NCBI RefSeq assembly: GCF_004366595.1
Contig: NZ_SORE01000034.1
Span: 1 to 59,560 of the forward strand
Source of the DNA: Paraburkholderia rhizosphaerae
GTDB taxonomy: Bacteria > Pseudomonadota > Gammaproteobacteria > Burkholderiales > Burkholderiaceae
DNA: 59,560 nucleotides
Direction of reading: 5' to 3'
Shown one piece after another: positions 9,653 to 18,600 of the stretch (position 1 is its first letter; each line of letters opens with the position of its first letter). The position numbers and the translations under genes are program-made. The notes beneath the pieces were generated by a model, which was not told where the DNA came from, ran no database searches, and worked only from the letters and a program-made list of their open reading frames with translations.

Positions 9653-10021
9653 TCAACCTGCGCGAGCGGTCTTGGTTGCAAGATAGATGCAGTGTCGGTA
9701 GGCGCGCTCGAGATTCTCCTCGTTCACCCAAGGGTAGCGCTCGACGAATAACTCATCAAAGCGCCCTTGCACCGAAGGAAGATCCATCGTCCCGCACAGT
9801 TGCAATGCTGTCTGCTGCCCAAAACGAACGGCCTCGATACAGACTTCATTTAACCTCTGAAGGTTCTGCTCGTCCAGCGATGGATGACGAGTCTTGAGCC
9901 GGCCCTGTATCGGGTTTAGCCAGTTATCGAAATCGAGCGCGATATCGAGCGCGCTGTTGAGCAGCGCATTCTGATTTTCGTTTCGATCTTGTCGATGCCA
10001 GAAAGAGCCGAAAATCTTCAT
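9653..10021 (-). CDS. Conserved hypothetical protein, 122 residues
   Basis: Begins MKIFGSFWHRQ with AAGGAG six bases before the ATG, so it is very likely translated. Helical, soluble, with no signal peptide; there are charged stretches and a conserved-looking C-terminal part (YPWVNEENLERAYRHCIYLATK). I do not recognise a named family. It lies downstream of the arylamine N-acetyltransferase on the same strand with a 72-base gap, so the two may be co-transcribed. Confidence 0.7.
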   Translation of the reverse strand: MKIFGSFWHRQDRNENQNALLNSALDIALDFDNWLNPIQGRLKTRHPSLDEQNLQRLNEVCIEAVRFGQQTALQLCGTMDLPSVQGRFDELFVERYPWVNEENLERAYRHCIYLATKTARAG

Positions 10022-10093
10022 GAAATCTCCTTCACAGACGCCGCGCCGCTGTCCGGCGTTATAGTTTCCGGCTTCCCCGCCGAGCTACGCGTT

Positions 10094-10930
10094 TCAACGG
10101 CGAGGGCGTGCGAGGCAGCGCGCGAGCACATCATCGAGCGCTGCGTTCGACTCCGGAAGCGAAATCCCGAACGAATCCCGCAGTACGGCTCGCAACTCGC
10201 CGACCTCAGTCAGTTGGCTGTGCGTGGGCTCGGGTGTGTAGGTGCTGAACTCGCCGTTGAACAACGAATATCGGGCGCCGCGGACAGCGCGCGACGCAAG
10301 CAGGTTATTCACAAAAAGCGAATCCCGATGGAAATTCACATAGAAATTGCCCAGTGTGTCGTCGGCGCTGAGCTGCGCGGTCAAGTCGAACTGGATGACC
10401 GGTGCCCATCTGTCGCGGAGGTCCGCCTGCAGCAAGAAGCCCCCTTCCTCCATGACATCGATCCGGAACCGTTCGTGCGGCGTCTGCTGCGCTTCGCGCA
10501 CATCGAGCCGTAGCGGAGCCGTTAAAGTGAGGGTGCCGAAGCCGACATCGGCAATCCAGCGTTCTTGATCGATTTCCACCAGCGTCAGCGTATGCAGCCG
10601 TGCCGGCAGGACCGCGTTGGCCCATACGACCCGAGCTCCGAGTGCTCGCGTCTTGAAGCCAAGCGCATCGAGCACCGCCTTGAATACGGTGTTGTGCTCA
10701 AAACAGTATCCGCCTCGCCCTGCATTGACCAGCTTGCTTTGCGACGAGTTCAGATCGATCAGAACCTCCTCGCCAAGCAGTACCGACAGGTTCTCAAACG
10801 GGATCGCGTCGGGATGGAGCGCGTGCAATGCGTGAAGCGTTTCGAGCGTGGCCGTGCGAGGACCGGTGTATCCAATGCGTGAAAATAGGCGTCGAGATTG
10901 ATCGTCATGGCGGCTGTCTGTCCGATTCAT
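10094..10930 (-). CDS. nat: Arylamine N-acetyltransferase with a disrupted N-terminus
   Basis: Acetylates arylamines and hydrazines from acetyl-CoA. The body matches the NAT family: GRGGYCFEHN (catalytic Cys), ARLHTLTLVE (His), WIADVGFG (Asp). A normal NAT start, MTINLDAYF, is encoded at 10908 in a different frame and would join SRIGYTGPRT if one T were added to the TTTT run at 10882-10885. In that restored numbering the triad is C69-H106-D121, almost exactly the classical positions. As it stands, the body can only be read from ATG 10930 (MNRTDSRHDDQ) or further upstream, replacing the first nine residues. This is a one-base deletion in the strain or a sequencing error. The repeat element at 10975-11165 lies immediately upstream. 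Confidence 0.8.
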   Translation of the reverse strand: MNRTDSRHDDQSRRLFSRIGYTGPRTATLETLHALHALHPDAIPFENLSVLLGEEVLIDLNSSQSKLVNAGRGGYCFEHNTVFKAVLDALGFKTRALGARVVWANAVLPARLHTLTLVEIDQERWIADVGFGTLTLTAPLRLDVREAQQTPHERFRIDVMEEGGFLLQADLRDRWAPVIQFDLTAQLSADDTLGNFYVNFHRDSLFVNNLLASRAVRGARYSLFNGEFSTYTPEPTHSQLTEVGELRAVLRDSFGISLPESNAALDDVLARCLARPRR

Positions 10931-10974
10931 GTGAGTGCGGGAAACGGGAGCAACCGCGGTCACTTGAGGTCAAC

Positions 10975-11165
10975 CGGGTGGTTGATGATCCCGCCGCCGG
11001 CGAAATCGGCGCTCGTGAAGATCGCTACTGTCGCGCTAGATAGATGCAGTCGGTATCCAACAAATGACCATGGTCGGGTTGCACTGTTTTGCTCGGCCAA
11101 TTCTGAACGTTCGATGACGTGAATATAAGAATCAAGATCTCCGACTTTTGTGTGCACCAAGCCGT
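10975..11165 (-). promoter_or_regulatory. Dispersed element C, copy 2
   Basis: Read on the minus strand this matches stretches near 23565-23760 (+) and 42995-43170 (-). Shared blocks, in order, are TTGGT(A/G)(T/C)ACA, TTGGTTCTTATATT (here TTGATTCTTATATT), TCGAA, TCA(A/G)AATT, AGTGC, and (A/G)GCGATCTTCAC. It sits directly upstream of the N-acetyltransferase gene and could be its control region. In-frame relics around it (VAIFTSADF on the minus strand) suggest it once preceded a transporter gene. Confidence 0.6.
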
Positions 11166-11221
11166 ATTACGTGGTCTCGCGCGAAAGCGAGACACGCTTA
11201 CCGAAGCCTGCGGCGCACACG

Positions 11222-11854
11222 CTAACGGCGCGCTTCCATTGCCATCCGAAGGGCCAGGCCCGTCAACACCGTTCCCATCATCCAGCGCTGCATCGCCAAC
11301 CATCTGGGCCGGCGCGCAAGAAATCCGGCGATCGAACCCGCAGTCATCGCGATTAATGCGTTCACGGTGATACTCACAGCAATCTGTACGGAGCCGAGTG
11401 CAAGAGACTGGCCCAGCACGCTACCGTGCCGCGGATCGATAAACTGCGGCAGCAGCGAAAGATAAAGCACCGCGATTTTCGGATTCAACAGATTGGTCAC
11501 GAAGCCCATCGTGAACAGCTTGCGCGGGCTGTCGGCGGGCAGGTCGCGCACCTGGAAAGCCGACCGTCCGCCCGGCTTCACCGCTTGCCACGCGAGCCAC
11601 AGCAGATAAAGCGCACCGCCGAAGCGCAATGCGTCGTACGCAAACGGCACCGTCAGTAGCAGCGCGGTGATGCCAAGCGCCGCACACAACATATAGACGA
11701 CGAAGCCGAGTGCGACGCCGCCGAGCGAGATCAACCCGGCGGTACGCCCTTGGCAAATCGAACGTGAGACCAGGTAAATCATGTTCGGGCCCGGCGTCAG
11801 CGCGATGCCCAGTGCGATAAGGCCGAAGGCAAGAAGAGACGTGTGTTCAGACAT
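11222..11854 (-). CDS. LysE/RhtB family amino-acid exporter
   Basis: 210 residues starting MSEHTSLLAFG; GGAG lies seven bases before this ATG, and the frame's earlier ATG lacks a site. The family signature is clear: ALGIALTPGPNMIYLVSRS near the N-terminus, then about six membrane segments, a charged cytoplasmic loop (GGRSAFQVRDLPADSPRK) and the KLFTMGFVTNLLNPKIAVLYLSLLPQF motif. It should export a small amino acid or derivative across the inner membrane; the substrate cannot be read from sequence. It follows the CMD gene on the same strand after 214 bases. Confidence 0.9.
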   Translation of the reverse strand: MSEHTSLLAFGLIALGIALTPGPNMIYLVSRSICQGRTAGLISLGGVALGFVVYMLCAALGITALLLTVPFAYDALRFGGALYLLWLAWQAVKPGGRSAFQVRDLPADSPRKLFTMGFVTNLLNPKIAVLYLSLLPQFIDPRHGSVLGQSLALGSVQIAVSITVNALIAMTAGSIAGFLARRPRWLAMQRWMMGTVLTGLALRMAMEARR

Positions 11855-12024
11855 TGAATGACTCCATGACAACAAGATCGCGGTAATGCCCGCGCGCGCC
11901 GGCGGATCGAGGCTCCGGCCGACCGAAACCGACGTAAAGCGCGGTTCACGTTCTCTGATGGCGGTCCATCTCGCCGCGCCAGTTGTGCGAACCCGTTGAT
12001 GCGCGTCGCGTCAATGCGGTGCCG

Positions 12025-12608
12025 GGCGAGACTGGATGAGTGATGCGATGCGCGCCCGGTAACGCGGCTTACTCGACTGGCGGAAAGTCGACGTCGGTGC
12101 CGTTGATACGGTTGAAGGTATTGGTGAAGATGCCGAGCGCCATGGTCAACGAGATTTCCGCCAATTGCGCATCGGTGTAGCCGGCCGCGCGGATGCTTTT
12201 AAACTCGTCGTCGCTGATCGTGCCGCGCGTGGTATGCAGGTGGGACACGAAGCGCACCAACGCATCGCGTTTGGCGTCGCCGGTGGGCTGCCCCGCGCGA
12301 ACGGCACGCAACACATCGACCGGCAAACCTACCAGTTTGCCCACGAAGCTGTGCGCGGCGACACAAACGTCGCAACCGGTCTTCTCACTGACTAACAGCT
12401 TGATGATTTCGTGCTCCTGCCGGTTCAAGCCGCCCGAGTTCAAGGTGCCCTGGGCGTCGAGCACCGCACCCAGAGACGCCGGAACAAGGTAGCCCAACGC
12501 GGCGTACGTATTGGGGACGCGGTTACCGGAAATCTTCTTGACCCGCGCGTAGATATCAGCAGTGGCGCCGGTGGCGGACGTGACGTCGGGAATAGCGATA
12601 CGGCTCAT
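12025..12608 (-). repeat. Duplicated segment carrying a CMD gene, copy 1
   Basis: The gene and about 45 bp past its stop are repeated at about 26500-27088. The encoded proteins differ at only 7 of 179 positions, and the flanking string GTGATGCGATGC is retained. Homology stops just before the start codon, where the two leaders differ. This indicates a recent dispersed duplication. Confidence 0.85.
12069..12608 (-). CDS. Carboxymuconolactone decarboxylase/AhpD-like protein (CMD-1)
   Basis: 179 residues; ATG 12608 is preceded by GAAGGG. The CMD core has C79-x-x-C82 and H86 (CDVCVAAHSF), the AhpD-type thiol pair that can act as a peroxidase or disulfide reductase. Helices typical of the uncharacterised peroxidase-related branch follow. 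It lies 31 bases downstream of the TauE/SafE exporter, so the two are probably one transcript. The near-identical copy CMD-3 lies at 26549-27088. Probable role: thiol-dependent peroxide or electrophile reduction; a decarboxylase role is unlikely given the CxxC pair. Confidence 0.85.
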   Translation of the reverse strand: MSRIAIPDVTSATGATADIYARVKKISGNRVPNTYAALGYLVPASLGAVLDAQGTLNSGGLNRQEHEIIKLLVSEKTGCDVCVAAHSFVGKLVGLPVDVLRAVRAGQPTGDAKRDALVRFVSHLHTTRGTISDDEFKSIRAAGYTDAQLAEISLTMALGIFTNTFNRINGTDVDFPPVE

Positions 12609-12639
12609 GGTGAAACCCTTCAAATAATGTGGCCGGGAC

Positions 12640-13389
12640 TCATGAAAACGGACGCAGTGTCAGCTCGAGGCCCAGGACCACGAGGAAGAGGAGGAAGCAA
12701 CGGCGGAAGGTTTTTGGACTGATCTTCTGCCGCACGATCGAGCCCAGCCACATTCCGATAAGCGCGGGGATGACAGCCAGCAGCGACAGACCGATCTGGT
12801 GAAGCCGGAACGCGCCATGGGCCAGCAGCCCTCCGGCGAGCGCAACCGTGGAGACGGTGAATGAAAGGCCAAGAGCCTGCACCACTTCGTCTTTCTGAAA
12901 ACCCAGCGACTGCAAATAGGGCACCGCAGGAATCACGAACACGCCGGTGGCGCCGGTCACCACCCCGGTAACCATCCCGATTACGGGAGAAAGCCAGGGC
13001 TCGAGCCGGTTCGGGATCGAGACAGCCGGCGAGAACAGCGCATAGGCTGCATAGGCGATCAGCGCAAGTCCCAGCGTACGTCCGGACCACACTGGGTCGA
13101 CGATGACCAGCAGTCGCGCGCCCAGAACGGTACCGATCACGATGCAGAGCATCATCGGCCATAGCCGCCGCATCAGGCGGAGCTTGTCTGGCCCGGCCAG
13201 CATTTGCCATACGTTGGTCGTGAGCGACGGGACTATCAGGATCGCTGCCGCCGCGACCGGCGATATGGCAGTTCCAAGCACGCCCATCGCAACTGTGGGC
13301 AGGCCCATTCCCGTCACGCCCTTAACCAGACCGGCTCCGAGAAACGTGGCAAGGAGCAGGCAGGACAATTCGATGGTTAGAGTGGTCAT
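12640..13389 (-). CDS. TauE/SafE (TSUP) family sulfite/organosulfonate exporter 1
   Basis: 249 residues with the TSUP pattern: GAGLVKGVTGMGLPTVAMG near the N-terminus, about eight membrane segments, and the second half-repeat motif GVVTGATGVFVIPAVPYLQSLGFQKDEVVQALGLSF. Family members export sulfite, sulfoacetate or similar anions; the substrate here is unknown. The start is taken at ATG 13389 (MTTLTIEL), by analogy with the paralogue at 14496-15245 (MHTPTIGL). A palindromic operator lies about 55 bp upstream. The CMD-1 gene follows directly. Confidence 0.88.
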   Translation of the reverse strand: MTTLTIELSCLLLATFLGAGLVKGVTGMGLPTVAMGVLGTAISPVAAAAILIVPSLTTNVWQMLAGPDKLRLMRRLWPMMLCIVIGTVLGARLLVIVDPVWSGRTLGLALIAYAAYALFSPAVSIPNRLEPWLSPVIGMVTGVVTGATGVFVIPAVPYLQSLGFQKDEVVQALGLSFTVSTVALAGGLLAHGAFRLHQIGLSLLAVIPALIGMWLGSIVRQKISPKTFRRCFLLFLVVLGLELTLRPFS

Positions 13390-13443
13390 GCACGGTATTA
13401 CGCCCGCAAGCGCAAAGCGGCACAATGCGGTTTTTCCGATATC

Positions 13444-13464
13444 ACCTTCGGGTTGCCCGAAGGT
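13444..13464. promoter_or_regulatory. Palindromic operator ACCTTCGGG-N3-CCCGAAGGT before TauE 1
   Basis: Perfect 9-bp arms. The core CCTTCGG-N5-CCGAAGG recurs at 14399-14417 in front of the second TauE gene. After each palindrome (reading towards the gene) both sites continue with a shared GATxxCGGxAAAACCGCATTG-type stretch. The LysR gene between them is the obvious candidate regulator. Confidence 0.75.
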
Positions 13465-13482
13465 AATCGGTCAGCGCCTCGG

Positions 13483-14379
13483 CTACACAGTCTGCGGTCC
13501 ACCACCGAGATGCGTGAGCAGGCTTTGCATCGGCGCAGACAGTGTGTTCCATTGCTGGAAGCACAGGGAGAGGTGTCGGCGTGCCCAGTTGTCGCTGAGC
13601 GTGATCGTTCTGAACGGATATCTTCGCCGAAGGCGCTTCGCGACCGCCAGTGGAATAATCGCTACCCCCACTCCATGCGACACCATCTGGCACGATCCCT
13701 CGAAGGTCTTCATACGGATACGGAGTTTTAGCCTCTTGTGCAGATCGGCAGCGTGCTGGTTGATATGGTCCTGAAGCGCGCTGCCGGCCTCGAGGCCAAT
13801 AAACCGCTCATCCGTGACATCGGCAAAGCAGACAGCCTTCGCTTCCGCGAGTCTGTGCGCAACAGGAACAATCAGGACGAGAGGGTCGCTAGCGACAGGC
13901 TGGATGGTGAGCCCTGTGGGCTTGACCGCATCCGATACCACACCCGCTTCGGCGAGGCCCGCGCCGATCATCTTCACAATCTCGGCACTCGTACGCTCTC
14001 TCAGATCGATGCTCAGGCGCGGACGCTGAGCCAGCCACGGCGCGAGTTTCTGTGGCAGGAGGCCCATCAACGCCGCCGTATTCGCGTACAGCAGCAACGT
14101 ACCTCGCGCACCGGCGCCAAAGTCGCGCAGTTCTCCCTGCAACAGGCTGTGCTGTCGGAGTATCAGACGCGCATGGTGCGCTAACGCCTCGCCGGCCTCG
14201 GTGGTGACCACCCCGCTGCGGCTTCTTTCAAGCAGAACGACGCCGGCATCCGACTCGATGTTACTGATCCGCTCGCTTGCCGACGCCAGCGCGAGATTGG
14301 CCTGCCGGGCTCCGGCGGTAATGCTGCCGGCATCGACCACACACACGAACAGGCGCAGGTCTGCGAGATCGAATCTCAT
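13483..14379 (-). CDS. LysR-type transcriptional regulator
   Basis: 298 residues. Residues 1-60 form the winged helix-turn-helix (LADLRLFVCVVDAGSITAGARQANLALASASERISNIE), followed by the periplasmic-binding-like effector domain (from about 88) with motifs such as LGLEAGSALQDHI-like FIGLEAGSALQ and SHGVGVAIIP. It is divergent from TauE/SafE 2 (117 bases between starts) and runs towards TauE/SafE 1. Both exporter genes have the same CCTTCGG-N5-CCGAAGG palindrome, so it probably controls both in response to an exported sulfur compound or its precursor (inference). Confidence 0.9.
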   Translation of the reverse strand: MRFDLADLRLFVCVVDAGSITAGARQANLALASASERISNIESDAGVVLLERSRSGVVTTEAGEALAHHARLILRQHSLLQGELRDFGAGARGTLLLYANTAALMGLLPQKLAPWLAQRPRLSIDLRERTSAEIVKMIGAGLAEAGVVSDAVKPTGLTIQPVASDPLVLIVPVAHRLAEAKAVCFADVTDERFIGLEAGSALQDHINQHAADLHKRLKLRIRMKTFEGSCQMVSHGVGVAIIPLAVAKRLRRRYPFRTITLSDNWARRHLSLCFQQWNTLSAPMQSLLTHLGGGPQTV

Positions 14380-14396
14380 ACATTCACCAGGACGGG

Positions 14397-14419
14397 TTCC
14401 TTCGGAAGACCCGAAGGAA
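14397..14419. promoter_or_regulatory. Palindromic operator TTCCTTCGG-N5-CCGAAGGAA in the LysR/TauE 2 divergent region
   Basis: Perfect 9-bp arms located 18 bp before the LysR start and about 77 bp before TauE/SafE 2. It shares its core and right flank with the site at 13444-13464. The position suits autoregulation and activation by the same LysR protein. Confidence 0.75.
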
Positions 14420-14495
14420 TGATCGGGAAAACCGCATTGTGCCGCTTTCTGGTGAGATATGTAATACCCACTATGAATACTCTGGCCATCGTCCC

Positions 14496-15245
14496 ATGCA
14501 TACTCCGACCATTGGTTTGATCGTCTTGCTCTTTGCTACGTTTCTTGGAGCCGGTGTTGTCAAAGGTGTGACTGGCATGGGCTTGCCGACGGTTGCCACG
14601 GGCCTGCTTGGGGTTGTCATGTCGCCGCTTACTGCTGCGGCGATTCTGATCATTCCGTCGTTCGTGACGAATGTTTGGCAAATACTGGTTGGGCCGGACA
14701 AATTCCGCCTGATGCGACGGCTGTGGCTCATGATGCTCTGCATCGTGATCAGTACCGTTCTGGGGACGCGACTGCTGGTCGTCGTCGATCCCGTCTTGTC
14801 GAGCCGTGCGTTGGGAATCGCGTTGATTGCCTACGCGGCCTATGCACTGTTTTCGCCGACGGTCTCAATCCCGAAACGGCTCGAGCCGTGGTTTTCGCCG
14901 ATCGTCGGCGTTGTGAGCGGAGTGGTGACCGGCGCTACCGGCGTCTTCGTGATTCCGGCGGTGCCTTATTTGCAGTCGATAGGTCTTCAGAAAGATGAAC
15001 TCGTGCAGGCGCTTGGTCTTTCGTTCACCGTGTCCACGATTGCGCTCGCGGGAGGGCTGCTGGCGCATGGCGCGTTTCGACTCGACCAGCTCGGCGTGTC
15101 GGTGCTGTCTGTCATTCCCGCTCTCGCGGGAATGTGGTTGGGCTCGATCGTGCGGCAGCGGATCAGTCCGAAAACCTTCCGCCGTTGCTTTCTCCTGATA
15201 CTCATCGTGCTGGGTCTCGAACTCACGCTGCATCTGTTCTCCTGA
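14496..15245 (+). CDS. TauE/SafE (TSUP) family exporter 2
   Basis: 249 residues, same length as and strongly similar throughout to the exporter at 12640-13389 (GAGVVKGVTGMGLPTVATG; GVVTGATGVFVIPAVPYLQSIGLQKDELVQ). About eight membrane segments. Start taken at ATG 14496 (MHTPTIGL), which aligns with the paralogue; the frame opens further upstream without a better site. Divergent from the LysR gene, with the shared palindrome in between. The two exporters may differ in substrate or in dosage. Confidence 0.9.
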   Translation: MHTPTIGLIVLLFATFLGAGVVKGVTGMGLPTVATGLLGVVMSPLTAAAILIIPSFVTNVWQILVGPDKFRLMRRLWLMMLCIVISTVLGTRLLVVVDPVLSSRALGIALIAYAAYALFSPTVSIPKRLEPWFSPIVGVVSGVVTGATGVFVIPAVPYLQSIGLQKDELVQALGLSFTVSTIALAGGLLAHGAFRLDQLGVSVLSVIPALAGMWLGSIVRQRISPKTFRRCFLLILIVLGLELTLHLFS

Positions 15246-15280
15246 GTTATCCATTGAGCTCACCCATTATTGACGAGCTA

Positions 15281-15299
15281 GACGGGCGTCGAACCCGTC
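15281..15299. terminator. Hairpin between convergent TauE 2 and cusF
   Basis: GACGGG and CCCGTC form a perfect 6-bp stem with a 7-nt loop, between two converging genes. There is no T-run, so termination would be weak or Rho-assisted. On the minus strand the loop reads TTCGACG and resembles a tRNA T-arm. Confidence 0.35.
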
Positions 15300-15339
15300 G
15301 ACTCGCAGACGTGCGGTACGCGACCCGAATCGCTTTCGA

Positions 15340-15693
15340 TCACTGCCGCATCATTTTCACGATGGTCAGCGTGCCGTCCACATTCTCGACGTGAACTTTC
15401 ACGTTATCGCCATCCTTGACGCTGTTGACCATCGCCGCGTCTTTTGCCTTGAAGGCCATCGTCATGGCCGGCATGCCGACGTTGGCGAGCGCGCCGTGCT
15501 TCAGCGTCACCATGCCGTTCGCCGCATCGACATGCTTGACCACTGCATCGGTCAGCGCCTCGTCGCGGGCGGTAGGCGCGTGGCTCATCGCGCCGTCGCG
15601 CATCTTCATGCCTGACATATCGTCGGCCAAAGCAGTGCCGCTTACAGCGGCCGTTGCGACCCACATGGCGGTCAGAATCATCGATTTTTTCAT
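15340..15693 (-). CDS. cusF: CusF-like periplasmic copper/silver chaperone
   Basis: 117 residues with a signal peptide (MKKSMILTAMWVATAAVSGTALA). The mature protein is a small beta-barrel of the CusF family: His- and Met-rich N-terminal part (DDMSGMKMRDGAMSH), then VTLKHGALANVGMPAMTMAFKAKD, which carries the CusF metal site (His, W/Met, Met-x-Met). It hands Cu(I)/Ag(I) to the CusCBA pump. The ATG overlaps the cusA stop as ATGA and is preceded by GGAG, so translation is coupled. Last gene of the efflux operon. Confidence 0.88.
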   Translation of the reverse strand: MKKSMILTAMWVATAAVSGTALADDMSGMKMRDGAMSHAPTARDEALTDAVVKHVDAANGMVTLKHGALANVGMPAMTMAFKAKDAAMVNSVKDGDNVKVHVENVDGTLTIVKMMRQ

Positions 15694-18600
15694 GGTGTTT
15701 CTCCAGTCTGGGTGTGTGGCACGGATGTGCCGATAGGGGACGATGGCACTCGCGTGCCGGTCGGGACTGCAAACGCTTTGGGTACTTCACGATGACGCGG
15801 CAAATGGCGGCGCTGCAGCAGCAACCATGCGGCCGGAATCACGAACATCGACAGCAGCGGGGCGGTGATCATCCCGCCGACCATCGGCGCGGCAATCCGT
15901 TGCATCACTTCGGAGCCGGCGCCATGTCCGACCATGATCGGAATCAGGCCGGCTAGCACGACCGCAACGGTCATCGCCTTGGGCCGCACGCGCAGCACCG
16001 CGCCCTCGCGGATCGCGTCGATCAACAAGGCTTCGGTGAGCGGCTCGCCCGCTCTTAGCCGGCGATTCAGCGCCTCCTTCAGGTACAGCAGCATCACCAC
16101 GCCAAATTCGGCCGCGACACCGGCCAATGCGATAAAGCCCACCGCGGTCGCGACCGATATCGCATGGCCGAGCATCCAGATCAGCCAGAATCCGCCGACC
16201 AGTGCGAACGGTACCGTCGACATCAGCATCAATGCGTCGGCCGCCGAGTTGAACGTGAGAAACAGCAGCACGAAGATCACAACGAGCGTGACCGGAATCA
16301 CCATGCGCAATCTGGCCGCCGCGCGCTCGAGATATTCGAATTGCCCAGACCACGCAATCGAATAGCCGGGCGGCAGCGTGACCTTCTGCGCGACTGCCTG
16401 CTGCATGGTCTTTACCGCTGTTTCGAGATCGACATTGCGGATATCGATGTAGACGTAGCCGGAAAGCCGCGCGTTCTCACTGCGAATCATCGGCGGCCCG
16501 TCCTCGATCGACAGATGCGCGACATCGCCGAGCGTGATCTGCGCGCCACGGTCGGTGACGACTGGCAACTCGCGCAGTTTTTCGATCGAGTCGCGCACTT
16601 CGCGCGGATAGCGGATGTTGATCGGAAAACGCTCGCGACCTGCGATCACTTCACCGATGTCGTCTCCGCCCACGGCGGTCGACACGACATCCTGGATATC
16701 GCCGACCGCGAGGCCGTAGCGCGCGGCGGCTTGCCGGTCGATGTCGACGTCGATATAGCGCCCGCCGTTCAGCCGTTCCGCGAGCGCCGACGTGACGCCC
16801 GGCACGTCTTTCACCGCTGCCTCGACCTGCGCGGCGACCTGGTCGATGGTGGTCAGGTCCGGGCCGGAAATCTTCACGCCGACGGGCGTTTTGATGCCGG
16901 TCGACAGCATGTCGAGACGGTTGCGGATCGGCGGCACCCACACGTTCGAGAGGCCGGGCACCTGCACTGTGCGGTCCAGTTCGTCGACCAGTTTTTGCGG
17001 CGTCATGCCGGGCCGCCACTCGCTGCGCGGCTTGAACTGGATCGTCGTCTCGAACATCTCGAGCGGGGCCGGGTCCGTGGCCGTATCGGCGCGGCCCGAC
17101 TTGCCGAATACCGTCTCAACCTCCGGTACCGTCCTGATCAGCCGGTCGGTCTGCTGCAGCAGTTCGGATGCCTTCGACGCCGAGATGCCGGGCAGGGCGG
17201 TCGGCATGTACAGCAGGTCGCCTTCGTCGAGCGGTGGCATGAATTCGCCGCCCAGATGCGAGACTGGAATGACGGTGAGCGCGAGCGCGACGGCTGCAAG
17301 CGCGATCACGAACCAGGGGCGCCGCAACGTCCCGTTGAGCAGCGGACGGTACAGCTTCACCAGCACGCGGTTGAGCGGATTGCTGGATTCGTGCGGAATA
17401 CGGCCGCGAATCAGATAGCCCATCAATACCGGCACGAGCGTGACCGACAGGCCCGCCGCCGCCGCGATCGTGTAGGTCTTCGTGAACGCCAGCGGCGAAA
17501 ACAGCTTGCCTTCCTGGCCTTCGAGCGAAAACACCGGAATGAACGACAGCGTGATGATCAGCAGCGAAAAGAACAGTGCGGGGCCCACTTCGGCGGCTGC
17601 GGTCGCGATGACTTCCCAACGCTGCGCGGCATCGATCGGCTCGCCCGGATGATGATGCTCGTACGCTTCCAGATGCTTGTGCGCGTTCTCGATCATTACG
17701 ATCGCTGCGTCAATCATCGCGCCGATCGCAATCGCGATGCCGCCGAGCGACATCAGGTTCGCGTTGACGCCCTGATAGCGCATCACGATAAACGCGGCGA
17801 GCACGCCCAGCGGCAGCGACAGGATCGCGACGAACGCGCTGCGCAGATGGAACAGAAACACCGCGCAGACTAGCCCGACGATGATGAATTCCTCGATCAG
17901 CTTGTCCTTCAGGTTGTCCACCGCGCGTTCGATCAGTTGCGAGCGGTCGTACGTCGTGACGATTTCGACGCCCGGCGGCAGCGATCGCTTGAGCTCCGCA
18001 AGCTTCGCCTTGACGCCTTCGATCGTGGTCAATGCGTTCTTGCCGGAGCGCATCACGATCACGCCACCGGTCACCTCGCCTTGTCCATTGAGCTCAGCGA
18101 TGCCGCGGCGCATTTCGGGGCCGATCTGGATGCGCGCGACGTCGCCGAGCAAAACGGGTGTGCCCGCATCGTTGGTGCGCAGCACGACGTTGCGGAAGTC
18201 GTCGAGCGAATGCAGGTAGCCCGATGAGCGCACCATGTATTCCGACTCCGCGAGTTCGACCACCGAGCCACCTGACTCCTGGTTCGCCTTCTTCAACGCA
18301 TCGGCGACCTGTTGCTCGGTGATACCGTAAGCGCGCAGCCTGTCCGGATCCAGCACGACCTGATACTGCCGCACCATGCCGCCGATGCTCGCGACCTCCG
18401 ACACATCCGGCACCGCCTTCAGCTCGAACTTCAGAAACCAGTCGTTGAGCGCACGCAGCTGGCCGAGGTCATGATGGCCGGTCCGATCGACGAGCGCGTA
18501 CTCGTACACCCAGCCGACGCCGGTCGCGTCCGGTCCGAGCGACACGGTCGCGCCCGGCGGCAGACGGCTTTGCACCTGGTTCAGATACTCGAGTACGCGC

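Noticed and set aside
15277..15300. tRNA T-arm-like sequence on the minus strand (CGGG-TTCGACG-CCCG)
   Set aside because: No acceptor, D or anticodon arms could be found upstream on that strand and no CCA end; a simple hairpin between converging genes explains it.
16164..17873. 569-codon plus-strand frame opposite cusA
   Set aside because: Its Arg/His/Asp-rich translation is the antisense of a highly conserved RND pump gene with GC-biased codons.
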